Positions 52,333 through 64,000 of a stretch of DNA of 64,000 nucleotides are shown here, piece by piece. The DNA comes from Apteryx mantelli (lineage: Eukaryota > Chordata > Aves > Apterygiformes > Apterygidae): NCBI RefSeq assembly GCF_036417845.1, contig NC_089981.1, forward strand, positions 1,195,501 through 1,259,500, written 5' to 3'. Every line of letters starts with the position of its first letter. Positions within the stretch are counted from its first letter, which is position 1. Position numbers and translations under genes: made by a program. The notes under the pieces are model-generated. The model made no database searches. It was not told where the DNA came from and was given only the letters and a program-made list of their open reading frames with translations.

Positions 52333-55315
52333 GTAAGTGCTTAAAAGAGAGGGGGGGGGGGAAATCAAAAAACAAAACCCGACGTCCTCCCCCTCTTTGT
52401 TCGGTGAAAGTGGTTGGCTCTGAAATCTTTATCAGGCGGGAGAAAACAGGCGGCTGCAATACGTGGGGAGATTATCAGTTAGTAAATATCCCTAGACTTT
52501 CGCCTATTGTTCTACTGCTAGTCTTTGCAAGGGGGGAGAGCAAGCAAGAGAGGGAACAGGAGAGAAGGCAAGGTGTGAATCCATTTACACTGTAAGCGAT
52601 CGGCAGAGTGTGCCTTGTCCCCAAGCAGGGTGGGATGTGGAGCCTGCAAGCCTCCCCGTCCTGCCCTCCACCTCGGGTGAGTGAAAAGGCTAGGAGTGCA
52701 AGCACGTCCGAAATGAAGCCCAGCTCGGGGAGACAGAAATGAACTCGCCGTTCAGCAGTAAGTTGCTTCTGAGCCCTTCCCTCCCCTTCAGTGAGGCCAG
52801 CTGATCCTGGGGGGTCTTCTGCCCCTCCTGCAAAGGGGAGGGAGAGCTGGACCCCTCCCAGGCACAGGCAGGGTCACTGCCAGGCCCTTCTGACTCCTTA
52901 TGGGGAAGGGGAAGCCACCGGGTGTTATTTGTGACCTTCACCATCCTTTGATGGAGGAAACTCCTTGGTGAGGAAGGAAGGTTGCTCCTGATCTCCCCTC
53001 CCCCTCCCCAGCAGCACCCTCTTCCCCAGGCTCCAGCCCAGTCCCCACCAGGAACAGTGCCTGCTCTTTTTTTCGATGGAAGAGGTCAAGAGTTCTGTTT
53101 ATCTTACAAAAAAATCCCTGGAATTCCTCCTGGCCCTTCCTTAAATATAACAAAGAGGCCGGGTTGTTCACCACGGGGAGAACTGCTTTGACAGACTGGC
53201 AGAACAGCAGCACTGCTGCTTTGGGAGAACAGGAGAAAGAGGCTCCGGAGAGTACCCACAGAGGAGCTCGTTCCTCATGAGAGAAGGATCAGATTCTTGG
53301 ATCTGGTTTTTCCCGGGGTCTGGCACTGCTGGGAACACAGAGAATGGGTCCTGCATGTGGCAAATGCATCAGCAGTTAGCCAGCCTCTTTCCCTGCCCTG
53401 GCTTAGAAGCATGTGGAACTTGCTTATGATACCCTATGGAGATAGTGAAGATCATGTTTGGAGTATCTGCTCTCTTAGTATCCTGCTGGAAGGGCATGTT
53501 CTCTGAAACTTCTGCATGGGTTGTCCCTTGAAAGCAGCACAAGGTGTTCCAGCTTGTACACAAGCTACCAGTGCCATATCTGGCCCTACTGCAAGGACAG
53601 GGCATTTACTAAGGACGTTCTAAAGCACCATTTCTTGCAGTGTTTCGCACAGGAGAACATGAGGGTCCTCTTCTGGCCCTGAAGCAGCTGTCTGTCTGTA
53701 AGGGCTTGGGGCCCTTAAAGGGTTGTTTGGAGATTACTAGGAACTTTCTCAACCAGCTGGGATGAACAGTGCAGAGACTGCTTGGCCAGTTGTGTTGCTG
53801 AGCTGTGCTAGTCTTTGCCCAAGATTATGCTGATAGAAGTTGAGTACTTGTCAGGACTGCAGGGGCCCCGTTGTGCAGGATGTCAGGAACAGAGCTGGGC
53901 AAGGGGCATGTCATGCCCAGTACCATCACAACATGACTGAAAAGCAGAGAGATGCTGTATCCCAGGGTTGTCACCTGTCAGCCCCAGCCATTGCGTTAAA
54001 GCAAGGCTGGTCTTTCTTTTTTCCCGAAGTCATAATTCCTGAGGTTTTTTCCCCATTCTCCCCGAATAGTTGCAGCGTGGCTTATAGGAGCCTCAGCCCT
54101 GGTTTGGAGTTTCTTGTTTGGAAGATAGGTAGCTGTATAGGTTAGTTCACAGCTCTCTGGTCTTTCAGAGAAATGAGGCAGAGCTGGAGGTGATTTGATC
54201 TAGTTCTGGCTGTTAATTCTCACTCCCAGCAAGCTCTGTACCCCCTTGCTGCTGCCCTAAACCAACCCCTCCCTTTCCAGGAAGCCTGCGTGCAGCTCCT
54301 GATGTGGCTTCTCCTGCCCCAGTCTGCCAGGCTCAGACCATAGATCTCTGCTTGCTGCGTGTTGCAGGGGAGGGACTGGCCCCTGACAGCTCCCAGTCCC
54401 CATCCCGCTCCAGTGGGCTAGTGCTATTCCTTTGGGCAGAGAACTCCCCTCTTCCCTGGGGCAGCAGCGGTGTGGGCTGGTGCTCAGCTAGATTGTCAAC
54501 TCCAGCAAGGCAGGCTGGCCTGGGAGCAGGAACCCTGTGTGTTAGTATGGGCAGGACAGCCCAATACAATGCATGTCAGAAGAAGGCACCGAGGGATCTC
54601 AGTGAGTAGCAAAAAGCTTTTTAAGAGAGCCGAATGGCTGATTATGTGGAAGCACCCCCCGTCCCCCACTCAGGTAGCCTTTCGTAGAAGGGCTCTGTTT
54701 ACACACTTTTCCAGACCCCAGAATGAGAGGAGTTTTCTTATTTCTAGTTGAGTGGTTTGGCCTCATCAGTCAACCACTGACTTGACTGGTTGTTCTGAAT
54801 GACCAAAGTCCATCCAACTCAGTTTCTGGTTCAAGGCTGGCTAGTAGCACCTGCTTAGGGAAGCACTCTAGTAAAGAACATGCAGATTTCTTCCTTGCTA
54901 TCCCTTCCAATGGTCTGACAGTCTGTAACAGGCTTCATGCGTTTTCTCCTTCTTGCAGTTTGCTGGTGCTTTGCTTCATCAGATATCCAGGCTTCATTTT
55001 TCTTAACATCTGAAGACTGACTGGTTGCAAGGTGGAGTTTGCCTGGATTTTGTCTTGTGAGCAGTGGTGAGATAGGAGGAGTGGGTGGGGACATATGGAG
55101 TGACCTTGCTGATCTCATCCTATGCTACATTTTGGTGTGAATGGAAAAGTTGTGCTAGCTGCTCCTTCTTTGTCATAAGTCAAGCCCTCCCCTAGTGCTC
55201 CATCCTCTCTGAGTAGCCCTGGACCAGGCACCGTCCACGTACTCTGCTTGGTCGTCCTGAGTAGCAGTGTCACAGCAGAGTCCCTTACTGGACTCTACTG
55301 GAAGCTCAGGCCTGT

Positions 55316-56313
55316 CTAGTTGGAGGCCTGGAGCTAGCAGTGTCCCCCAGGGGTCAGCACTGGGTCCAGTCTTGTTCAACTTCTTCATCAATGACCTGGA
55401 TGAAGGCACAGAGTGCACCCTCAGCAAGTTTGCTGACGATACAAAACTGGGAGGAGTGGCTGATACCCCAGAGGGCTGTGCTGCCATTCAGAGAGACCTG
55501 GAGAGGCTGGAGAGGTGGGTGGAGAGGAACCTCCTGAAGTTCAACAAAGGCAAGTGCAGGGTCCTGCACCTGGGGAGGAATAACCCCATGCAGCAGTACA
55601 GGCTGGGGGCTGACCTGCTGGAAAGCAGCTCTGCGGAGAAGGACCTGGGAGTGCTGGTGGACACCAAGTTAAGCATGAGGCAGCAATGTGCCCTTGTGGC
55701 CAAGAAGGCCAATGGTATGCTGGGGTGCATCAGGAAGAGTGTGGCCAGCAGGTCGAGGGAGGTGATTCTCCCCCTCTACTCAGCCCTGCTGAGGCCACAT
55801 CTGGAGTACTGCATCCAGTTCTGGGCTCCCCAGTACAAGAGGGATGTGGCACTACTGGAGCAAGTCCAGCGAAGGGCTACAAAGATGATTAGGGGACTGG
55901 AGCATCTCTCTTATGAGGAAAGGCTGAGAGAGCTGGGCCTGTTTAGCTTGGAGAAGAGAAGGCTGAGAGGAGATCTTATCAATGTGTACAGGTGTCTTAA
56001 GGGAGGGTGTCAAGAGGATGGAGCCAGACTCTTTTCAGTGGTGCCCAGCAACACGACGCGAGGCAACGGGCACCAACTGCAACACGGGCAGTTCCATCTG
56101 AACATGGGAGAAAACTTCTTCACTGTGAGGGTGACAGAGCACTGGAACAGGTTGTCCAGAGAGGTTGTGGAGTCTCCTTCTCTGGAGGTATTCAAAACCC
56201 CCCTGGACATGATCCTGTGCAATGTGCTGTAAGTGACCCAGCTTGAGCAGGGGGGTTGGACTAGATGATCTCCAGAGGTCCCTTCCAACCTCAACCATTC
56301 TGTGATTCTGTGA
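55316..56313 (+). mobile_element. CR1 LINE copy, 5'-truncated, open reading frame intact
   Basis: Starts near 55316 with the CR1 'tagttggaggcctg' reverse-transcriptase region and ends with the terminal 'cattctgtgattctgtga'. It is about 1 kb of the 3' end of a CR1 element in the sense strand of MYRF intron 4. Its 3' end contains 'gtgcccagcaacacgacgcgaggcaac', which differs from the three other young copies in the window and resembles the usual chicken CR1 consensus, so it belongs to another subfamily. Confidence 0.93.
55319..56232 (+). pseudogene. CR1 ORF2 C-terminal part, uninterrupted, FADD intact
   Basis: An open frame without stop from the 5' truncation to TAA at 56230-56232 covers the back half of the reverse transcriptase and the C-terminal domain (about 300 residues of CR1 sequence). 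It shows [13 protein letters not shown], the catalytic motif C as FADD (GAC GAT at 55435-55440), RHLH-like [35 protein letters not shown] and [14 protein letters not shown]. It has no endonuclease, no fingers/motif A and no promoter, so it cannot be autonomous. An undamaged frame suggests a comparatively recent insertion; a frame can also stay open by chance in a short copy. Confidence 0.88.
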
Positions 56314-59300
56314 CTGAATCTTCAGACCAGCTTCGGTGCAGTGGAGTTGGGAATTCAGCTGACCTTGTTTGTCCAGCAAGATGTCCCTGCTGTCCACATC
56401 CTCTTCCTCCTCCCTCATAGTGGGGGTGCAAAGAAGCTTTGCCTTGCGTTTGTAACACCTGCAGAGTCGCTGTCCCTTCCCAACCCCTTTGCTTCCTCAT
56501 ATTCCAGGGCCAAGTACCCCAGGAGCCAGTGCCTGAATTTCTGCAGAGACACCTGAACTTGCAGGCTAATGCAGACACGCCTTCTCCATCCATTAGGCAA
56601 AGGCTGTGAAAACAGATGAGCTTTGTCCTATTGTAGAAAAGGTCAGTGGAGTCCCGCTTTACAGGATTATGAAGAGAAAGTTGGTTTGTGTTGAGGGCTT
56701 GGGGAACAGGCTGCTCATTTCCCACAGTTCCGGAAACTTAGTGAAAAGCTCTTATTTTGAATCCAGTAGCTCAGTTCCGTATTTTCTGACTAACTGGGTC
56801 TTGCTTCTCAGTTCCAACATCTTAGGTGATGTGCTGTCAGCTGGACATGAGCTGTTTCAGCACCTGTCTTTCTACCAAGTTTTGATTAAACCTGTATGAG
56901 TGTGCTCTCTCAGCACAGATTTGGTGGACTGGATTCCAGAGAATTATCAGGAGGATAACCTGAATTTAGCTGTTCTTTTCCTGTTATTTTATGTTATCAT
57001 TTATCCACTGTTTAAAGGACTATGCTATCTATCTCTTTTGCAAATAAAGATTTTGGAGTGGAATAGAGATCTTCAATTTTAATGCTAGGATTGAAGGGAA
57101 GGACTTTCATGCTGGAAGGTGTTAGAACATCCACACTAGGGTTTAGATATTACCTGCTTCTCCAAGAGTTACCTGTTAATGCCTTGAATTCCCACTCATC
57201 TACATCCAAGGTGTTCACGTACTTTTTTTCTATTTGATTTCCATGGAAAAAATTTGCAGATGCTTTCAGGTCATATTTTTCTCAGAATGACATCTTCTGC
57301 AACCACTGTTCTGGATTTTTTTTTCCTCAGATGTAAGATGTTCAGTATTAAGATTTCTCCATGCACATATTTTCCTGTATAGATCCTCTTATAGTTTTTG
57401 TCAGGTGATTTCTCATATGTGTCTTGCACTAAAGTTAGCATTCTTTTAGTTTTCCTGTATTTTTTCACCTCGTTTCTTCACCTGCAGTATCTGATAGTGG
57501 AAGAGTTTGATTTTACCCAAAATGAAAAACCATATCCTGGGTGAATAATGTTACTCCTCTTTACATTGTTTGTTTTGACCTGCAGTGGGGATAGTGAAGC
57601 TAGTGTAGAAGATTATTGCAATTAGTCAGAGTCAGGTCTTTGCTTTTCACTTACATATGGCAAAAGCCCCTTCCATTTTAGGGTGCATCAAAAGATAAAA
57701 ATGAGCTACTGAATGATGCCAAAGCTGACGATTTCTGGAAAATTTGGAGCAGATACCTAATATTGTCATCATGGCTGAGTTCTGATGACACTTGACAAAA
57801 ACTTCACAGTTGCAGTCATCAGTGTGACCAGTCCATCAGTTCCATTGACAGCGTCATACAAACACATTTGGCCTCAAAGAGACCCAGAAATTCCTTCCTG
57901 CTCCAGCTGAGATGAGCACAGAGCTTTTTCAAGTCTTGCCAGCATGTCAGCTTTCTTACCAAGGTGTGTGCTTTCCTTTAGGAAGATTGTTTGTAAATAT
58001 TATTTCCTTTGGCCAAGTCACTAGTTTCTAGACATTCTCTAGGCATGGTGGGTGAGATTCCACCATCTTGCCTAGCTTTACACATCTGAAATTTCACTGC
58101 AGAAGTTCGAATTAGTTCTGCAGGCCCCTTTCTACTCAATGGAGAGAAATTCCTTTCCACTATCTTAGACTCCTGCTGTAACATGAGATGATTCACGTCA
58201 TGAATACATGTATAATTTTTTTCATGAAGCCAGATGAATTGTTTGTACTGATATTCAGTGAGCACTGATTGTCTATTGGCAGTGTTCATCAGCCACTTTG
58301 GCTTTTTCTGAGCTAGAACAAGAAACCGCTAAGGACAGTGTACAAAACAATGCAAGCAAGTGATTAACCAGTGGGATGAGCTGTTCAGCTTTATACAGAA
58401 CTTCCAGATAGAATTGCTTCTAGCCTCCAGAAATGTTTTGGTTATAACCAAAGCCCTTTGCTGAACGCTGGTATTGCTGTGCGTTGGGCTTATGGCTAGC
58501 TGGAGTCTTAAACAGAGCTGCAGAAAGTGATTTGCATGCACCTCCGCATACCAAGTATGTATTTTCATGGTGATGTAGTCAAATCAACCCTAATTATGGC
58601 ATCATTTCAGTATCCAATTACACATAGAGGAAGAGGAAGGTAGGATAACATTTGAATGTCCCTTTTTGTTTATTTAAATGTAGAGATCAAAGTCATCTTC
58701 TGTTTTAAGTTAAAAAACAAGTAAGTGCCGCTGCAGAAATGCTCACTGATAATGCCAATGAGCTGGAGATATTCAGATCATTCGGTCATCCCTTCTTTTC
58801 TCTAGTTGTTTCCATGCCTGTCTCTACTCTCATTGGAGAAAAACACAGTGAGTGTCCTTGCACAATGATACTCTAATACAGTAACAAACTTTGGTGCTTT
58901 AGACACAAGCTGAGTGTAGACATAGTTGAGGTTAAGTGGAGTAATGGATATGAGAGAGAAGCTTCTGGAGAGTCCATCATTAGTCATGAAGGTTAGCGAT
59001 TGCAAGATATGTAAATGCTGTGGCAAAAGAGTAGGGCCTGGTAGGTTCAAAGCCTTGCTCTGTCCTAGGCTCCCTGTGTGAGCTTGCATGAGACACTGAG
59101 AGGAGGATTCACCTCACCTAACAACACTCTCCAGCAGTGAAGTGTTGACACCAAAGGTGTTTTCTGGGGCCTCCTTCATAGTCACTGCAGGGAGGGACCT
59201 CTTCCACCTGTCTTAGGATAGGGCCGGTTACCCTGTGGAGATGTCCATCTCTCTGCAAGGCCTGTAGAGGAGATTAGGCAACTCACTGGGATAAGACACC

Positions 59301-60497
59301 AAGCTTTCAGCTGGCCAGTGCTGGGTGAGGTGAATTCTGCCCTTAGCTTCTGAAGGCTTTTTTGGTGGGTGGGAGTCTTGTTTCCTGGCAGGATGTTGTG
59401 TCCCACAGCTGTGAGGCGCTCTAGCATCATGAAGTGGAGAGTCCCTCTAGGCACCCCTGGCTTCTGGGCAGCCTGTTTTTGTCTGTGTCAGTGGTCTGCG
59501 TCATCAGGGCTAGTGGGGCTTAGCTATAGGCACAGAGCAGGCTGGGGCTATGGGCATAGCAGCTGAGATACAAAAACAGATTCTCCCACATCATTTCTGG
59601 CAGTATCTCCTGTGAGCTACAAGTAGTGGGTAGGCACTGAGCAGATAGGCTGCTGGTTGCGTTCTCAAACCCTCACTCACTGGTCTGCATTCTGCTGCCC
59701 ACTTCTTGCATCCTCAGGGGCTTGTGTCATGTTAGCCCTTTGCAGAGGAATTCTGTTTGCATATATGTATTGGTATAGTGGCCAGGAGGACTTCAAGAAA
59801 GTCAGGACCTGGGTTGTTGCCTAGGGCATGAGACTGAATATTCACAGTAGTACATCCTGGCATTCAGCGAAGCCTGGCAGTTAGATGCTCAGCTGGTCTC
59901 CTTGAACAGATCAACTTCCCTGGGCCATGCCTAGAATCAGTAAAACTAGGCAAAGTTCCGGTGCTTTCTCTCTAGCTCTGCATTTTCCCAGCACAGTCTC
60001 GGACGGCGTACAGTAACAGACCCCTGGTTTCTTAGAGCATCCCTTTATCAGCTGACCAGCCAGGGCCCTGCTAAGTCTGTGCTCTATAGATGCCACCTGG
60101 ATACATGCTTGCCTGGACAGACTGTGTATGAAGTTGATGATAGCCAATCTACTGCACAGTTTACATAGGAAATCATGGATTAATGGTCCTCCAGTCTCCA
60201 TTAACACCTCTTCAAATGATGGATGCAGAATGAGAAGAGGAAGGGCACAGAATAGTCAAACAACTATTAGACTGCTAGACAAAACAGTGGTTTGATATAG
60301 ACACATACTGATGTCCCAAGATATTAGCAGGGCCTCATTAGTGATCTTAAGCCATGGAGTTATTGTACTTGCCAAGACATCTACCATAAAGGGGTGGGGG
60401 GAGTTACCTACCACCAATGTTATCTACTGATGACTTGGCCAGGTAGCCCCCATTCCTGCTCATGATGGGCCTAACCAAATCCATGACTTTGAGCTGT

Positions 60498-61441
60498 TTG
60501 TTCAACTTCTTCATCAATGACCTGGATGAAGGGACAGAGTGCACCCTCAGCAAGTGTGCTGATAATACAAAACTGGGAGGAGTGGCTGATACACCAGAGG
60601 GCTGTGCTGCCATTCAGAGGAACTTTGACAGGCTGGAGAGGTGGGCAGAGAGAAACCTCATGAAGTTCAACAAAGGCAAGTGCAGGGTCCTGCACCTGGG
60701 GAGGAATAACCCCATGCACCAGTACAGGCTGGGGGCTGACCTGCTGGAAAGCAGCTCTGCGGAGAAGGACCTGGGAGTGCTGGTGGACACCAAGTTGACC
60801 ATGAGGCAGCAATGTGCCCTTGCAGCCCAGAAGGCCAATGGTATCCTGGGCTGCATTAGGCAGAACATTGCCAGCAGGTTGAGGGAAGTAATCCTCCCCC
60901 TCTAATCAGCGCTGGTGAGACCGCATCTGGAGTGCTGGGTCCAGTGCTGGGCTCCCCAGTGCAAGAGGGATGTGGCACTACTGGAGCAAGTGCAGCGAAG
61001 GGCTACAAAGATGATTAGGGGACTGGAGCATCTCTCTTATGAGGAAAGGCTGAGAGAGCTGGGACTCTTCAGCCTGGAGAAGAGAAGACTGAGGGGGGAT
61101 CTTATCGATGTGTATAAGTATCTGAAGGGCGGGTGTAGAGAGGTTGGGGCCAGACTCTTTTCAGTGGACGAGAGGCAGTGACAGGATGAGAGGCAACAGG
61201 CACAAACTGAACCACAGGAAGTTCCATCTGACCATGAGGAAGAACTTCTTTCCTGTGAGGGTGACAGAGCACTGGAACAGGTTGCCCAGAGAGGTTGTGG
61301 AGTCTCCATCCTTGGAGATATTCAAAAGCTGTCTGTCACAATTGTGGGCAATGATGTGTAAGTGACCCAGCTTGAGCAGGGGGGTTGGACTAGATGATCT
61401 TCAAAGGTCCCTCCCGACCTCAACCATTCTGTGATTCTGTG
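60498..61441 (+). mobile_element. CR1 LINE copy, 5'-truncated, ORF2 broken
   Basis: Begins near 60498 ('ttgttcaacttcttcatcaatgacctgg') and ends with 'cattctgtgattctgtg'. The reverse-transcriptase frame is open to 60903-60905, where TAA replaces a Tyr codon, and resumes after it; the catalytic FADD is changed to CADN (GAT AAT at 60561-60566). After FSVDERQ the frame ends at TGA 61179-61181 and the rest of the C-terminal peptide continues in another frame. Nearly identical at its 3' end to the copies at 29436 and 34451, so the same subfamily. Confidence 0.92.
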
Positions 61442-61897
61442 CTTTGGGAGCCTGACTGGGGTGTTCTCTCCTGGCTCCCTTAGCCCTTTTGCTGATGAAT
61501 GGTGTGTGGTGAAGTCCTGTGATGCTGATGATGTGATAAAGGAACCATAGTTAGTTTTCTTGCTGGGAATTCCTGGAGGTCCCTATGAGATGCTGGGGCT
61601 GTTGAAGAACCTGAGAGGAGAAGTCAGCTCAGGGCAAGGTGGCCACTGCAAGGGAGACAAGGTGGCTGAAGGGGCACAGCCTTGCTGAAGCTAGCCAGAA
61701 GAGGCAGGGAGGTATGAGTTCATGAAGCTAACCAAGACTGGGACAGTTCTGGGGAGAGAGGAGTGCTTGAAAGAAATTTCCAGTGGTAGATTTGGAGCAG
61801 AGGCTATGTCTGTGCTGGACATGGGCTTAGGACACGCAGAGCATTGCCCTACCTGCTGGTCTAACAGATCCATCATTCTTTCTTTCTCTCTTTCAAG

Positions 61898-62198
61898 ATC
61901 CTCACCTTCTTCGGACCATGACCCCTGAGAATATGTGCCACATGACTCCCCCTTCCCGTCTGGAGCACCCACCTCCACCTCCTCCACCTCCTCACCTCCA
62001 GGGTCCTCCCCCACCTCCACCTCACCCTCACCAGCAGCAGCTCAACCCTCATTACCCTGGCCTACAGCGGGACATGTACATGAAGGCTGAGCCACTGATG
62101 CCACCATATGGCATTGGGCAGGGCATGTCACCAGGCGACCTCCACCATGCCCAGCAGTCGCAGATGCTGCACCAGCTACTCCAGCAACATGGAGCAGA
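61898..62198 (+). CDS. MYRF: MYRF coding exon 5 (poly-Pro, MKAE motif)
   Basis: A 301-base exon (phase 1 in, phase 2 out) encoding residues 179-277. It opens [15 protein letters not shown], contains SRLEH followed by eight Pro, then LQG and six Pro, then HPHQQQ, and closes with [14 protein letters not shown] and a split Asp. The psi-K-x-E motif YMKAEP (Lys240) is a SUMO-type site in the family. Poly-proline runs of this kind vary in length among vertebrates. Acceptor TTTCAAG is slightly weak but has a long pyrimidine tract; donor GTAAGG. The last codon reads Asp where mammals, as I recall, have Glu. Confidence 0.93.
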
Positions 62199-62709
62199 GT
62201 AAGGCCTTAGAGCACTGGGTCCTTTCAGAGTTATTTGCATGATTTGGGGAAGTGGGAATGAGGGGCGATGGGAGCTTGAGGCTTGCAGAACATGTGAGCA
62301 AAATTACTGGTTTTAATTGCTGGTTAGGGAGCGTGCCCTATTTCTGTGGGAACAAGCTTGGGAGGTATCAAGGTGGGGGTGACTCAGAGTGTGGGGCGGG
62401 GATAGCAGTGCATAGCTTGGAGTTGAATGGTGGGGACAGACAGCAGGAAAGCAAAGATGTGGCTCAGTATGCTGGCATAAATGGCACAGTGCTTGGCACT
62501 CACAGGGTAGGTGGGGAGAGGCTGGTGGGAGAAGTTGGTGCTCAAGAAAGAGCCGGTGGCACCCTAAATAAAAGTTTTGTTTTTTTATGTGAGATCCCAG
62601 ATTTTTCCTGGTCACTTGCTGTGGGCATGTTACCATTTCCCCCTCTACTCCTGCACCCTTCCCCCTTCTTCCACTAGCTCAGCCTTTGCTTTCCTGTTGG
62701 TCTCTGCAG
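62199..62709 (+). other. MYRF: MYRF intron 5 (511 bp)
   Basis: Short GT-AG intron with a pyrimidine-rich right end (TCTCTGCAG). No other feature recognised. Confidence 0.85.
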
Positions 62710-62882
62710 CCTCCCAATGCACCCTGCCAAGAAGAGGAAACACTCCGAGTCACCCCCCAACACCCTCAATGCACAGATGCTCAACGGGCTGATAAAGCAG
62801 GAGCCAGGTATGGGGTCCGTGCCACTCAACCCTGACAGAGTCCAAACGCCTCCCTGGCACCAGCCGGGGGCGCTTTCACCAG
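62710..62882 (+). CDS. MYRF: MYRF coding exon 6 (KKRK nuclear signal, IKQE motif)
   Basis: A 173-base exon (phase 2 in, phase 1 out) encoding residues 279-335. [11 protein letters not shown] at about 284-294 is a classical basic nuclear-localisation signal, which fits the nuclear import of the cleaved N-terminal fragment. LIKQEPG (Lys307) is another psi-K-x-E site. The end [15 protein letters not shown] is family-typical. Compared with human MYRF as I remember it, the bird is shorter between IKQEPG and VQTPPW, lacking a Pro-rich stretch of roughly two dozen residues. A second in-frame donor lies inside the exon at 62808 (CAG/GTATGG); the main donor is CAG/GTATGT. Confidence 0.92.

Positions 62883-64000
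<1,118 letters not shown>

Larger units (their letters stand above)
52333..61897 (+). other. MYRF: MYRF intron 4 (9.6 kb) with two sense-strand CR1 insertions
   Basis: GT-AG intron. It carries the two CR1 copies at 55316-56313 and 60498-61441, both in the sense direction of MYRF. Between 56314 and 60497 the DNA is AT-richer and holds no recognised element. No internal exon is recognised, and the CR1 frames are not part of MYRF. Confidence 0.8.

Noticed and set aside
55267..56232. A 321-codon open frame that could be taken for a host gene or MYRF exon
   Set aside because: It is reverse-transcriptase sequence of CR1 and lies between well-defined MYRF exons 4 and 5 that join in phase without it.

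Overview
This window is vertebrate nuclear DNA, most likely from a bird. The support is spliced exons with GT-AG introns, a CpG-island promoter, sparse interspersed repeats, and several copies of the CR1 LINE whose reverse-transcriptase reading frame is of the avian type. Another archosaur cannot be fully excluded. There are no prokaryotic operons, CRISPR arrays or phage-like regions.

The only protein-coding gene I can support is the 5' half of MYRF (myelin regulatory factor) on the + strand. Seven coding exons are recognised: 12935-12980, 46671-46758, 47753-48088, 52271-52332, 61898-62198, 62710-62882 and 63245-63368. Their phases join without a break into 376 complete codons plus two bases. 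They encode the N-terminal half of the transcription-factor part of MYRF: an acidic start, a Ser/Pro-rich segment, a degron-like Ser/Pro cluster, a poly-proline and histidine-rich stretch, a KKRK nuclear localisation signal, three psi-K-x-E motifs, and the lead-in to the Ndt80-like DNA-binding domain. The DNA-binding domain, the intramolecular-chaperone self-cleavage domain and the membrane anchor lie beyond the right edge.

Layout: 1-12.4 kb is upstream intergenic DNA. It holds a small CpG-rich patch near 3 kb, a G-quadruplex motif near 9.3 kb and one MIR-like SINE. 12.4-13.1 kb is the promoter CpG island with exon 1. 13.0-46.7 kb is intron 1 (33.7 kb), with ancient MIR, hAT and palindromic repeat relics, an old CR1 split by a younger CR1, and a long CR1 of about 2.9 kb with a broken ORF2. 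46.7-64 kb holds exons 2-7. Intron 4 (9.6 kb) carries two sense-orientation CR1 copies, one with an uninterrupted reading frame and an intact FADD catalytic motif.

I found no evidence of a wholly new biological system. The most interesting points are: (1) a second reading frame of 84 codons that starts 11 bases upstream of the MYRF start and overlaps exons 1-3 out of frame, with two further short upstream ORFs; (2) a possible in-frame alternative 5' splice site that would remove 25 residues from exon 6; (3) a CR1 subfamily whose copies share a shifted C-terminal frame in ORF2; and (4) a nested CR1-in-CR1 insertion.
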